Shown: positions 16,876 through 24,917, counted from the stretch's first letter. The stretch is 64,000 nt of DNA from Rossellomorea marisflavi (GCF_001274775.1 NZ_LGUE01000004.1:294163-358162); one strand, 5' to 3'. The notes: generated by a model from the sequence alone, not told the origin. Made by a program: numbers and translations.

Positions 16876-16909
16876 ATGCCCTCCGTTAATGTTGATTAAT
16901 CACGGGCAT
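16876..16909 (-). promoter_or_regulatory. Hairpin sequestering the methyltransferase ribosome binding site
   Basis: On the transcript ATGCCCGT pairs with ACGGAGGGCAT (a two-base GA bulge), enclosing the ribosome binding site GGAGGG 5 bp before the methyltransferase ATG. The same CCCGTG can instead pair with CGCGGG at the end of the upstream short frame, giving mutually exclusive structures. Confidence 0.5.
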
Positions 16910-16920
16910 GGTGTTGGTTT

Positions 16921-16971
16921 TTACCCGCGACGTGCCTCTATCAGGTTGGTTGCAAGTGTTTGGAATTTCAT
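16921..16971 (-). CDS. Putative 16-residue leader peptide
   Basis: ATG at 16971 opens a 16-codon frame ending in Ala-Arg-Arg-Gly and TAA, 47 bp before the methyltransferase start. An AAAGGCG ribosome binding site lies about 8 bp upstream, and an extended -10 (TGTTACAAT, minus strand around 17010) could serve the whole transcript. The last codons (CGT CGC GGG) overlap the segment able to pair with the downstream anti-ribosome-binding-site strand. This is the layout of translational attenuators such as those of erm genes. The peptide is not recognised; existence is inferred from layout only. Confidence 0.4.
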   Translation of the reverse strand: MKFQTLATNLIEARRG

Positions 16972-17056
16972 GGGGATCACGCCTTTCGATTTTGTTGATT
17001 CAATTGTAACATGAACAAATGGGTTTAAATGGTTAAAAATTTTATCTCATCGAAAC

Positions 17057-17082
17057 CACAACGTTTTTCCAAGCTATCCGTC
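17057..17082 (+). promoter_or_regulatory. ECF-type autoregulatory promoter
   Basis: CACAAC (17057-17062), exactly 16 bp and CGTC (17079-17082) match the AAC-N16-CGTC layout of Bacillus ECF promoters (SigM/SigW class). It lies 38 bp before the sigma factor start, so the operon probably autoregulates. Confidence 0.6.
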
Positions 17083-17120
17083 TAAGCTATAGTGGACACC
17101 AACGAAAGGAGGGAATGATC

Positions 17121-17648
17121 ATGACCGATTCCCCGAAAGATGAGATATCCCGCTTATATGATGAGCACAGCCGCTCCATCATTCATTTCATTATCCTTAT
17201 GGTCAAAGACTATTCATCGGCAGAAGATCTCACTCACGATACGTTTGTCAAAGCCTATACGAAGTGGGATTCCTTCAACCATCAAGCCAGCGAGCGGACA
17301 TGGCTGTTCAGCATCGCACATAACGTAACGATGGATTACATACGCAAACGAAAACCGGCCCTCTTCATGAAGGAATTCTTCCAACGTCAGCATGACTCTG
17401 CTCCCTTGCCAGATGAGTTTGTCATAACAGAAGAGACTTCGTCCGAACTTCATTTGGCCATCGGCAGTCTCAAAGATTCATATCGAAAAGTCATCATTCT
17501 GAGAAAAATCAAGCAGTTTTCCATTGAAGAAACCTCAGAGATATTGGGATGGTCAGAGAGTAAAGTGAAATCCACCCTTCACCGGGCCATGCCTGCACTT
17601 CGGAAACAAATTGAAAAGGAGGGCTATTGGGATGAAGAGATCATCTAG
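17121..17648 (+). CDS. RNA polymerase sigma factor, ECF subfamily
   Basis: The 175-residue protein has sigma region 2 (residues about 10-75: ISRLYDEHSRSII, DLTHDTFVKAYTKW, WLFSIAHNVTMDYIRKRK) and region 4 (about 115-170: LKDSYRKVIILRKI, SIEETSEILGWSESKVKSTLHRAM). It would direct polymerase to stress promoters. ATG 17121 is preferred since AAAGGAGG gives 8 bp spacing; ATG 17115 lies too close. Its 3' end overlaps the next gene by 17 bp. A matching ECF promoter precedes it. Which B. subtilis ECF factor it corresponds to is not clear. Confidence 0.85.
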   Translation: MTDSPKDEISRLYDEHSRSIIHFIILMVKDYSSAEDLTHDTFVKAYTKWDSFNHQASERTWLFSIAHNVTMDYIRKRKPALFMKEFFQRQHDSAPLPDEFVITEETSSELHLAIGSLKDSYRKVIILRKIKQFSIEETSEILGWSESKVKSTLHRAMPALRKQIEKEGYWDEEII

Positions 17649-18666
17649 TGAAACGCAACTCGATCAACAGCTGTCGGAGCTGGAATCCAATATGAAATGG
17701 CGTGGAGAACGTGACCTGAAGAACAAAATTCTCTCTACGATTGATACCAAACAGCCTCTTCGAAAAGGCTGGTTACGCATGACAGCCTATGCTCTGACCG
17801 CATGCCTCTTTCTTTTCGGTATCTTCATAGGATCGGCTTTTGTTTCCCCTACAATGGCAAAGGTGGCTTCTAAAATCCCCTACCTTAGCACCATCTTTCA
17901 TTCTGAAACCTTGCATGAACGTTTATGGGAGGAATTTAAAAAGAATGACATCAATGTGATCGGTATTTCCGGGACACGGGATATCATCGTTTCCATTGAG
18001 GGTTCAGAAGAGGATCTTCGTAAGGTCAGTGGGAAAATCAAATCCATCTCAAGGAAAGTATTTTCGGAAAAAGGATATGATGCTACTACTGTGGAAGTGG
18101 TACTTCAAGTTGACAAGATTCCACAGCCATCGGAAATGGAAGAGAAGTTAGACTTGGCATGGGAAGAAGCAAAGGAAAAACTCACGGCAGTTGATGTGAC
18201 CATTTTGTCTGGCGGTATTTCTTTAGAACCGGACTCCGACCACGTATCCGTGGAAGTGAGCATTCCAGCATCTGAATCAAGAAAGGAAGAAATCAAAACC
18301 ATCATTCAGCAAACATTTGAGGTTCATGGCACCAAGGATTTGGATGTTAAACTCCAATCAGTCGATGTAGAAAAAGAAAAAGCAAGATCAACAGCATGGA
18401 ATGAGTTATTCCAAACGATGATCGAAGGATTGATGACCAAGAAAGAGTACCAGGTCACAGGGTTTGCTTATTCGTTCTCCCCTCCCCCTCTTCAGATCAT
18501 CATCAAAACGTCAATCAAGGAATCAGATCCTGATCGAATAGAAAAAGTCGGAAGGATTGAAACAGACATCCATCAATTCCTTCAGTCTGATGAAGTACAA
18601 AAGAAAATCAATAAGGAAGAGTACCAGCTAGTAATCAGAAGTAAGGAAGGGAACAAAATCAATTAA
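17632..18666 (+). CDS. Membrane-anchored DUF4030-like protein, probable anti-sigma partner
   Basis: The 344-residue protein has a cytoplasmic N-terminus of about 45 residues (SSETQLDQQLSELESNM), one membrane helix (WLRMTAYALTACLFLFGIF, about 47-68) and a large extracytoplasmic domain of repeated alpha/beta segments, reminiscent of DUF4030. The start (ATG 17632) follows AAGGAGGG inside the sigma gene. Translational overlap with an ECF sigma gene and the one-helix topology are the normal signs of an anti-sigma factor; inhibition of the sigma factor is inferred, and no ZAS zinc motif is seen. Confidence 0.65.
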   Translation: MKRSSSETQLDQQLSELESNMKWRGERDLKNKILSTIDTKQPLRKGWLRMTAYALTACLFLFGIFIGSAFVSPTMAKVASKIPYLSTIFHSETLHERLWEEFKKNDINVIGISGTRDIIVSIEGSEEDLRKVSGKIKSISRKVFSEKGYDATTVEVVLQVDKIPQPSEMEEKLDLAWEEAKEKLTAVDVTILSGGISLEPDSDHVSVEVSIPASESRKEEIKTIIQQTFEVHGTKDLDVKLQSVDVEKEKARSTAWNELFQTMIEGLMTKKEYQVTGFAYSFSPPPLQIIIKTSIKESDPDRIEKVGRIETDIHQFLQSDEVQKKINKEEYQLVIRSKEGNKIN

Positions 18667-18682
18667 CTATGGAGGTGTAAAA

Positions 18683-19120
18683 TTGAGGACTCTCATCCCA
18701 GTTATCTTATTAATAGTACTTTCCACGGCCTGCTCAAACGGAGCCTACAACTCCGATGAAGCAATCGAACGTGGTGATGTCGTGGTACAGAACGGGGTAG
18801 AAAATCCGGGACCCTTCGTAGAGTTTTTGAAGAATGTGGAGGATAAGAATGAAGCGACACTGAGGATAACGGGGTATACCAAGGAAGGAGATCCGATTTT
18901 TCATGATCTGGAGTATGACGGAAGTAAGTTCGGATTTTCCCATGATGACTCCCATGATAAATTTGGCGGTGAAGATATAGGGGTTACAACAGACACCTGC
19001 ACTGAATTGGAGCAAAGGGAAACAGCGAATGATGAAATAGGGTTTTATTTGAAGGGGTGCTCTAAGGAAAAGGAGCACCCGCTTCTTGAACTATCAAAGG
19101 AACAGTGGGAAGACCGCTAA
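18683..19120 (+). CDS. DUF4362 family lipoprotein
   Basis: The 145-residue protein starts at TTG (GGAGGTG 7 bp upstream) and has a signal sequence ending in the lipobox LSTAC (Cys17). The mature part contains NSDEAIERGDVV, TGYTKEGDPIFHDLEYDG and a CTELEQRE/LKGCS cysteine pair, as in DUF4362 proteins of Bacillus. It follows the anti-sigma-like gene by 16 bp and is probably the third gene of the ECF operon, so it may be an envelope-stress output or sensor. A terminator follows. Confidence 0.7.
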   Translation: MRTLIPVILLIVLSTACSNGAYNSDEAIERGDVVVQNGVENPGPFVEFLKNVEDKNEATLRITGYTKEGDPIFHDLEYDGSKFGFSHDDSHDKFGGEDIGVTTDTCTELEQRETANDEIGFYLKGCSKEKEHPLLELSKEQWEDR

Positions 19121-19142
19121 GAACCTGGTTCCCATCCATGCA

Positions 19143-19174
19143 AAGAACCGGATGCACGCAAGCATCCGGTTCTT
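19143..19174. terminator. Bidirectional terminator
   Basis: AAGAACCGGATGC and GCATCCGGTTCTT form a perfect 13-bp stem with a 6-nt loop, between the convergent lipoprotein and reductase genes. The T content is moderate on both sides. Confidence 0.75.
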
Positions 19175-19186
19175 CACCTATTCGGT

Positions 19187-20023
19187 TTATTTAAAATCAA
19201 ACTGGTCCGGATCCGGCCCGATGCGTTTGTGCTCATCGAGGGCGTCCAGGGTTTTGACCTGTTCTTCGGTCAGTTCGAAGTCGTAGATGTCGATGTTTTC
19301 TTTGATGCGCGATTCTGTCATGGATTTCGGAATGGTCACGACGCCGTGTTGAAGATCCCAGCGAAGGATGACCTGCGCCGCTGATTTGCCAAGGGACTCG
19401 GCGATTTCGTTCACCGTTTCATGGTTCAACAGCTCGGCGTTCATGAGCGGGGACCATGCTTCCACCTGGATATCATGTTTTTCACAGAATGCACGTACTT
19501 CTTCCTGTACAAGCTTCGGATGGAATTCGATCTGGTTGATGACCGGTTTCACCTCTGCTGTTTCAAGAAGATGCTCGAGATGGGATACTTGGAAGTTGCT
19601 CACACCGATTGATTTGATGCGGCCTTCTTTATAAAGGGCTTCAAGGGCTTTCCAAGGCTCCATGTATTTGTTTTGGCCTGGCCAGTGGATGAGGTACAGG
19701 TCAAGATACTCAAGGCCGAGTCTCTCCAATGTATCGTTGTAAGCCTGGATCGTTTCATCGTATGAAAGACCGTCATTCCACACTTTGGATGTGATGAACA
19801 GCTCTTCCCTCGTCACGAGACCGGCGTCGATGGCGTTTTGGACACCTTTCCCTACGCTCTTCTCGTTTTGATAGATCGCAGCCGTATCGATGCTGCGGTA
19901 TCCGATGCGGATCGCGGTTTCCACAGCTTTCTCCAGGTCTTTTCCTTCTTCGACACGGAACACGCCGTAGCCGATTTCCGGCATTTGTACGCCGTTATTT
20001 AGTGTAATGGATTTTGCACCCAT
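19187..20023 (-). CDS. Aldo/keto reductase
   Basis: The 278-residue NADPH-dependent reductase is of the AKR5 type, close to B. subtilis YvgN/YtbE. The catalytic tetrad is visible: D in SIDTAAIYQNE with its tyrosine, K in FITSKVWND and H in YLIHWPGQ. The NADPH-binding segment IPKSMTESRIKENI lies near the C-terminus. Such enzymes reduce methylglyoxal and other reactive aldehydes. GGAGGAG precedes the ATG. A SigB-like promoter upstream suggests stress induction. It is monocistronic. Confidence 0.85.
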   Translation of the reverse strand: MGAKSITLNNGVQMPEIGYGVFRVEEGKDLEKAVETAIRIGYRSIDTAAIYQNEKSVGKGVQNAIDAGLVTREELFITSKVWNDGLSYDETIQAYNDTLERLGLEYLDLYLIHWPGQNKYMEPWKALEALYKEGRIKSIGVSNFQVSHLEHLLETAEVKPVINQIEFHPKLVQEEVRAFCEKHDIQVEAWSPLMNAELLNHETVNEIAESLGKSAAQVILRWDLQHGVVTIPKSMTESRIKENIDIYDFELTEEQVKTLDALDEHKRIGPDPDQFDFK

Positions 20024-20127
20024 GAATGAACTCCTCCTTCAAAAATCGTTTCTATTTCAGTATGTACCATCTTCCCAAAAGATAGAAGTAGGCACTTTCA
20101 TGTGCGATAGGCACTGACAGGTAACCT

Positions 20128-20153
20128 TTACCCGCTGAAACTATGACAAAAAC
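20128..20153 (-). promoter_or_regulatory. SigB-like promoter for the aldo/keto reductase
   Basis: On the minus strand GTTTTT (20153-20148), 14 bp and GGGTAA (20133-20128) resemble the general-stress SigB consensus GTTTAA-N12-15-GGGTAT. Downstream in the leader are two direct copies of AGTGCCTA (fwd TAGGCACT at 20089-20096 and 20108-20115), of unknown role. Confidence 0.5.
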
Positions 20154-20206
20154 ATATCCAAAATGTTCCACTATGGTAGAATAGTTGATACGAAAGGAGC
20201 CTTATC

Positions 20207-20857
20207 ATGAATATACACAACTATCTACACGAACACTTTCCCGGGCTCACCCTCGAGCCACCGCTTTTTTATTCATGGCCGACGGGGCTGCGGTTTGAAA
20301 TCGCCAAGCCCGGAAGTGAGCACCTGGACACAGACAACCTTGAGCAGATGGGCGAAAGGACGACAAGCTTATTCAAGGCGGTTTTTGAGAAGGACGATGA
20401 TGTGATCCTCTTGACAGATCTCCTTGGTCTATCCGATTCTTCACTACCGAAGACCAACATCTTTCTCAAATACATCAAGGATAAAGACGTACGCAAGAAG
20501 CTGCGGGTTGAACGGTTAGACACAAGGTTTGATGAGGAGGAGACGGTGACTCATCGCTTCTCCCTGCAATGCAAAGCGTTCGACATCCGCTATCGGCCGC
20601 TCCTGATGGCGATCTGTCATGAAGATTTCAAACATCCTACACGGATCCTGAAGAATCGTTGGAACATAGGAATCGACATTTACATCGTCAACATCACCAG
20701 GCACCTCATCTACCATCTCTATGACGACCGCGGCTGCGATATTATTTCAGCTGAAAAAGATACCATCCTTCCACTTTATCATTCGGCATCCCCTTGGATC
20801 CTTGAGTATGATCGGGAGCAGATCGATGAGGTTTTCCTGAAAGAGGAAACAGTATGA
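20207..20857 (+). CDS. DUF3885 domain protein
   Basis: The 216-residue protein matches the DUF3885 pattern common in Bacillus: LFYSWPTGLRFEI near the N-terminus, and HLIYHLYDDRGCDII plus PLYHSASPWILEYDREQID at the C-terminus. No catalytic motif is visible and the function is unknown; related proteins often occur in clusters of polymorphic immunity genes, which is not the context here. It overlaps the GNAT gene downstream by 4 bp (ATGA). Confidence 0.75.
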   Translation: MNIHNYLHEHFPGLTLEPPLFYSWPTGLRFEIAKPGSEHLDTDNLEQMGERTTSLFKAVFEKDDDVILLTDLLGLSDSSLPKTNIFLKYIKDKDVRKKLRVERLDTRFDEEETVTHRFSLQCKAFDIRYRPLLMAICHEDFKHPTRILKNRWNIGIDIYIVNITRHLIYHLYDDRGCDIISAEKDTILPLYHSASPWILEYDREQIDEVFLKEETV

Positions 20858-21411
20858 AACAGGCATTCCCCACCATTGAAACCAAACGGCTGACACTCGT
20901 AAACACCACCGCTGACGATGCCAGATTCATTCTCGCACTCTACAAGGATCCCCTCGTCTGCCGGTACCTCTATGATGAGGAGCCCTTCACCTCGATCGAT
21001 CAGGCAAAAGAGTGGATCGACTGGCATGAGTATCCGGAAGACTATGGACGGAACCGTTGGATCATCCGAAAAAAAGAAACCGCCACCCCGATCGGAACTT
21101 GCGGCTTCGACCAGTGGGACATCGTGAATCATGTGGCTGAAATCGGCTATGATCTCTGGCACGAGGAATGGGGAAAAGGATATATGAGCGAAGCCTTGAC
21201 CGCCGCCATCGACAGTGGCTTCCGCAACATGGGGCTCAACCGGATACAGGCATTCGTCGCCCTTGAAAACACGGCATCCTGCCGGTTACTCGAGCGGTTG
21301 GGGTTTGAAAGGGAGGGAATCTTCAGGGAGAAGCATTTCTTCCAGGGGGAGTACTACGATCACTACATCTACTCCCTCTTGAAGAAGGATTGGAAAAAGG
21401 GCGGCTTGTGA
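20854..21411 (+). CDS. GNAT family N-acetyltransferase
   Basis: The 185-residue protein is of the RimJ/RimL type: TIETKRLTLVN at the start, the acetyl-CoA loop EWGKGYMSEAL (about residue 107), and ALENTASCRLLERLGFEREGI at the end. It would acetylate an amine on a small molecule or protein N-terminus. Translational coupling to the DUF3885 gene is shown by the ATGA overlap. The terminator hairpin begins inside its last codons. Confidence 0.8.
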   Translation: MKQAFPTIETKRLTLVNTTADDARFILALYKDPLVCRYLYDEEPFTSIDQAKEWIDWHEYPEDYGRNRWIIRKKETATPIGTCGFDQWDIVNHVAEIGYDLWHEEWGKGYMSEALTAAIDSGFRNMGLNRIQAFVALENTASCRLLERLGFEREGIFREKHFFQGEYYDHYIYSLLKKDWKKGGL

Positions 21412-21419
21412 CCGCCCTT
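21391..21419. terminator. Terminator hairpin
   Basis: AAGGGCGG and CCGCCCTT form the stem, spanning the GNAT stop codon. On the minus strand it is followed by TTTTTCC, so it terminates the convergent O-methyltransferase gene well; the plus side is weaker. Confidence 0.7.
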
Positions 21420-21428
21420 CGGGGATGT

Positions 21429-22088
21429 TCATTTGACCACGCTGATTACGAGGCCGTCATAGCCTTTGGAACCGACGGTCTGAATCGCAGTGGAATCGAT
21501 ACGGGGATCACGCTGGGCAAGATCCATATACTCCCGGATCCCGATGACGCGCTCGTCCGTGGAGGCGGCATCCACGACCTCTCCATTCCGTACGACATTA
21601 TCGGCGACGATCACGGATCCTGATGTCGTGAGGGCAAGGGCCCATTCCAGATAGCGAGGATTGTTCTCTTTATCGGCGTCGATGAAGACAAGATCAAAGA
21701 CGTGGCCCGCTTCCTTCAGCTTCGGCAGCGTATCAAGGGCACTCCCAACCAGGACCTCCACCTGCTCAAGGAATCCCGCACGCCGGATATTCCCTTCTGC
21801 GATCAATGCGTGGGCCTGATCGACTTCAAGGGTCGTCACCCTGCCGTCGACACCGACACCCTTTGCCAAGCAGATGGTACTATAGCCGCCAAGTGTACCG
21901 ATTTCAAGCACCCGCTTCGCCCCCTTCATCTGGGCCATCAGGGTCAGGAACTTTCCTTGCAGGGGAGACACATCGATCTCGGGAAGGCCGGCTTCACGGT
22001 TCGCCCCAAGCACCCGTTCCAATTCATCGTCCATTAACAGCTTTCGTGCAAAATACTGATCCACTTCATTCCACAACTCAGAACCCAT
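21429..22088 (-). CDS. O-methyltransferase (class I, caffeoyl-CoA OMT-like)
   Basis: The 219-residue enzyme has the family features KRVLEIGTLGGYSTICLA (SAM motif I, about residue 60), VTTLEVDQAHALIA, and the metal-binding motif DLVFIDADKENNPRYLEW followed by IVADNVVRNGEV. These are typical of cation-dependent O-methyltransferases such as YrrM. The acceptor is unknown. ATG 22088 is chosen over GTG 22094 for spacing to GGAG. It is monocistronic. Confidence 0.8.
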   Translation of the reverse strand: MGSELWNEVDQYFARKLLMDDELERVLGANREAGLPEIDVSPLQGKFLTLMAQMKGAKRVLEIGTLGGYSTICLAKGVGVDGRVTTLEVDQAHALIAEGNIRRAGFLEQVEVLVGSALDTLPKLKEAGHVFDLVFIDADKENNPRYLEWALALTTSGSVIVADNVVRNGEVVDAASTDERVIGIREYMDLAQRDPRIDSTAIQTVGSKGYDGLVISVVK

Positions 22089-22185
22089 ATGCACCGTCTC
22101 CTAATCTAGTATTTTCACACCTTCATTATATGCTAAAATGTTCCATACAGGAAATCGTAGACTCAACTGAAAGGACGGAGCCCCC

Positions 22186-22719
22186 ATGCCAACCATCCCA
22201 AAACGAATCCATATCATCGGCTCCGTCGGAAGCGGGAAAACCACATTGGCCCGCGCCCTCTCTACCGCCACCAGTATCCCCTTTCACGAACTCGACAATG
22301 TGGTGTGGGAACGGAGGCAGGGCGGAGACCGAAGACGCACAGATGAAGAGCGCAACGCCGTCCTCGCCGACCTTGTGAAAGCGGAGAGCTGGATCATCGA
22401 AGGCGTCCACAGCACTGCCTGGGTAGAAGAAAGCTTCCGGAATGCAGACGTGATCCTCTTCCTCGACACCCCCTACTATAAGAGGATGAAGCAGATCACC
22501 TTCCGCTTCCTCCGTCAGAAAACGGGCCGTGAATCCGCTCACTACACGCCGGACTTCACGATCTTCAAGAACATGTTCAAATGGAACGCCCTGTTTGAAA
22601 AGGAAACAAAACCGTATATCCTCAAGCTCTTCAAAGAAAGAGGGTACCCGCTTCTCATCCTTCACGACAATCAACAGCCCATCGACTGGGACTTACGAAA
22701 GGAGAAACGCCATGTATAA
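22186..22719 (+). CDS. P-loop kinase, FlaR/adenylate kinase-like
   Basis: The 177-residue protein starts with a Walker A motif IIGSVGSGKTTLARAL (residues about 9-24) and contains a Walker-B-like VILFLDTPYYKRM. The segments FHELDNVVWERR and WIIEGVHST are typical of the so-called DNA topology modulation protein FlaR group, which are small nucleotide kinase-like proteins. The historic topology name should not be taken as function. Its end overlaps the Nudix gene by 8 bp, so the two are co-translated. Confidence 0.75.
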   Translation: MPTIPKRIHIIGSVGSGKTTLARALSTATSIPFHELDNVVWERRQGGDRRRTDEERNAVLADLVKAESWIIEGVHSTAWVEESFRNADVILFLDTPYYKRMKQITFRFLRQKTGRESAHYTPDFTIFKNMFKWNALFEKETKPYILKLFKERGYPLLILHDNQQPIDWDLRKEKRHV

Positions 22720-23221
22720 GTACACGCTATGCTTCATCCAGCGAAACGATGAAATCCTCATGCTCAATCGCGATAAACCCCCGGTACTCGGTCTATGGAA
22801 CGGAGTCGGCGGCAAAATGAATGACGGGGAAACCCCGGCGGCATGCATCCTTCGCGAAATAGCTGAAGAAACAGGCCTTCACATTGCCCCGGAACATATT
22901 CAGGATAAAGGGACCGTTTCCTGGAATACGGATGATGGCACAACGGGCGGAATGCATCTCTTCACGGCCGTGATTGCAAGTGACGTTCCCTACTCCACCC
23001 CGATCAGGACCCTTGAAGGGATTCTCGACTGGAAGTCGATCGATTGGCTACTCATGGACCGGAATCACGGGGTCGGCTGCATGATCCCTCATTATTTCCG
23101 AAGGATGCTGCAAGAAAAGAACCGATTCCACCACCGGTTCACCATGGAAAACGGGTCGGTCTGCGCCTACTCGTATGAAGAGATCCCTGCGTGCGAAGGA
23201 ACCATTTTTGTCCAAACGTAA
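22712..23221 (+). CDS. Nudix hydrolase (8-oxo-dGTP diphosphatase-like)
   Basis: The 169-residue protein carries a full Nudix box: GGKMNDGETPAACILREI then AEETGL (residues about 33-56). The preceding VLGLWNGVGGK is typical of MutT/YtkD-like 8-oxo-dGTP phosphatases. The ATG at 22712 lies within the end of the kinase gene and has AAAGGAG upstream. It would remove oxidised or other nucleoside diphosphate derivatives. A terminator follows. Confidence 0.8.
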   Translation: MYKYTLCFIQRNDEILMLNRDKPPVLGLWNGVGGKMNDGETPAACILREIAEETGLHIAPEHIQDKGTVSWNTDDGTTGGMHLFTAVIASDVPYSTPIRTLEGILDWKSIDWLLMDRNHGVGCMIPHYFRRMLQEKNRFHHRFTMENGSVCAYSYEEIPACEGTIFVQT

Positions 23222-23222
23222 A

Positions 23223-23254
23223 GAAGACCCTGCATCACTGAGCGCAAGGTCTTC
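23223..23254. terminator. Terminator hairpin between convergent genes
   Basis: GAAGACC and GGTCTTC pair around an imperfect inner stem (GC/GC). It lies between the Nudix and alpha/beta hydrolase stops. The T-run is weak. Confidence 0.55.
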
Positions 23255-23257
23255 TCT

Positions 23258-24166
23258 CTAAGCCGTTTTTTCCTTTATAAAGCGCAGCACTTCTTCCTTG
23301 AAGGCATCGGGCTCTTCATAATGAGGCGTATGGCCACTATGCTCAAAGATGGTGACTTCACCGTTCGGGGCGTCGTGTTGGAACGCCTTGATCTGCTTCT
23401 CGCAAGTGGTTGCATCATATTTCCCCAGCGCAAGGAGCATGGGATTCGGCACGGTACTCAGCAGGGGCAGGAGGGATCGGAACACTTCCCCTTCTTCGCG
23501 GAGAAGATCGAAGTGGAAATCAGAGCGATCATAGAATTCATCCCATTCTTCTTCAGAATGATAGGATTCATAATCTGTGGGGTTGTCGTGATTATGGCGG
23601 TAGATTTCCATGCGGCGCTCCCCGAGGTGATCACTCAGCTCCATATACCCTTCCGTCAGTTCCCTGATGGATACATCGGCTTCAGCAAGCTCCCTCCCCT
23701 GTTCGGCGAGATCGCGTTGTCCGTACTTTTCCAGCAGGCAGGACGTTTTCCGGATCAGGCTCCGGGATGTGAGCTCAAAATCGAACGTCGGTCCCTCGAA
23801 GATGATTTTGTCAATGGACCCGGGGTAGCTGGACGCATACAGAAGAGCAAGGAACCCCCCGAAGGAATGGCCGATGACCGACCACCGTTCGATGCCGAAG
23901 TAATCCCGCAGTGCCTCACAATCCTCCACAAGGTCACGGAGTCCGAACTCTTCCCCTTCCTCGATCCCTTCCGACCTGCATACGCCCCGCTGATCGATGA
24001 TGATGAGGCGAACATGTTCACCCAGACGCTTCGCCTGGTGATAATAAAAGTCATGGCTGCCTTCCCCAGGTCCACCGTGAAGATATAAAACAGCCGGAAG
24101 ATCTTTCTCTCCAAAGGTCTCTACATACAGCTTCTTCCCTCTGATTTCAATCAGTTCTCCAATCAT
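23258..24166 (-). CDS. Alpha/beta hydrolase, proline iminopeptidase-like
   Basis: The 302-residue protein has LYLHGGPGEGSHDF (the HGGPG oxyanion motif of proline iminopeptidases, about residue 30), IIDQRGVCRSEG, the nucleophile elbow GHSFGGFLAL and the final histidine HSGHTPHYEEP. It would cleave N-terminal residues from peptides or hydrolyse esters. The ATG at 24166 follows GGGAGG by 5 bp; a 30-residue longer frame lacks support. It is monocistronic and divergent from the NTF2-like gene. Confidence 0.75.
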   Translation of the reverse strand: MIGELIEIRGKKLYVETFGEKDLPAVLYLHGGPGEGSHDFYYHQAKRLGEHVRLIIIDQRGVCRSEGIEEGEEFGLRDLVEDCEALRDYFGIERWSVIGHSFGGFLALLYASSYPGSIDKIIFEGPTFDFELTSRSLIRKTSCLLEKYGQRDLAEQGRELAEADVSIRELTEGYMELSDHLGERRMEIYRHNHDNPTDYESYHSEEEWDEFYDRSDFHFDLLREEGEVFRSLLPLLSTVPNPMLLALGKYDATTCEKQIKAFQHDAPNGEVTIFEHSGHTPHYEEPDAFKEEVLRFIKEKTA

Positions 24167-24281
24167 AGCAGCCTCCCAGAATTTCTTTTCTTTCATTCTA
24201 TCACACCATTTAATAAATGATGTAAACAAAGGATGATTATGGTAAGTTAATTGCATAAGAACCCTTAAGGAGGAAACTGCA

Positions 24282-24668
24282 ATGAAGGATCATTTCTCCC
24301 ATCCGGCAGAAGAAGCCCTCAACCGGTACATCAAAGCGACAAACACCCATCGCTTCAGCGAGGTCGAAAAACGTCTTCACCCAGGGGCCGTTTATTATTT
24401 CTCCGACCGTACCTGCTCTTCTATAGAAGAAATACAGACTTACTTCGAACATGCCTGGGCGGTTGTAAAGGAGGAAGTATACGGGGCAATTGATGTGAAC
24501 TGGCTTCAATTAGGAGAGCAGCAGGCTCTTTGCGTCTATCGGTTCACGTATGAAGGCTATGTGGATGGGGAATTTGTGAAAGGTCACGGGAGAGCGACGA
24601 ATGCGTTTGTCAAAGAGGAAGGGCGTTGGCTTCTCATACATGAGCATTTGAGTGGTGAACCTGAATAG
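24282..24668 (+). CDS. NTF2-like / SnoaL-like domain protein
   Basis: The 128-residue protein has the cone-shaped NTF2 pattern: an N-terminal helix pair (EEALNRYIKATNTHRFSEVEKRL), HPGAVYYFSDR, SIEEIQTYFEHAW, and a final sheet ending RWLLIHEHLSGEP. This C-terminal signature is common to DUF4440/SnoaL-like proteins. It may be a small enzyme or a ligand-binding protein. AAGGAGG precedes the ATG. It is monocistronic. Confidence 0.7.
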   Translation: MKDHFSHPAEEALNRYIKATNTHRFSEVEKRLHPGAVYYFSDRTCSSIEEIQTYFEHAWAVVKEEVYGAIDVNWLQLGEQQALCVYRFTYEGYVDGEFVKGHGRATNAFVKEEGRWLLIHEHLSGEPE

Positions 24669-24752
24669 GCGGCATCCTTCAAACCTGTATATGGATAATC
24701 ATGAACTTTATGGTAGAATAATAGTAATTCCCAAACAGTTAGGAGAAGACAG

Positions 24753-24917
24753 ATGTCAAAAGGATTACTGGGTGTGTTGATAGCCGGTGTACTTAGCTGG
24801 TACATTGTCGGGGTCTTCACAAAACATTATGATAGTAAACTATTATTTGCGATTATTGCCTGGGGACTCATTGGGTTCCAGACAGGGAAAAAGAATCGTC
24901 AAGCTGAAGCGAATTAA
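24753..24917 (+). CDS. Small membrane protein, 54 residues
   Basis: The ATG at 24753 follows TAGGAG by 8 bp and opens a 54-codon frame with two hydrophobic helices (LLGVLIAGVLSWYIVGVF and LLFAIIAWGLIGF) and a basic tail (GKKNRQ). A TAGAAT -10 element lies at 24714 and a strong terminator follows, so it reads as an independent small gene. The family is not recognised. Confidence 0.6.
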   Translation: MSKGLLGVLIAGVLSWYIVGVFTKHYDSKLLFAIIAWGLIGFQTGKKNRQAEAN

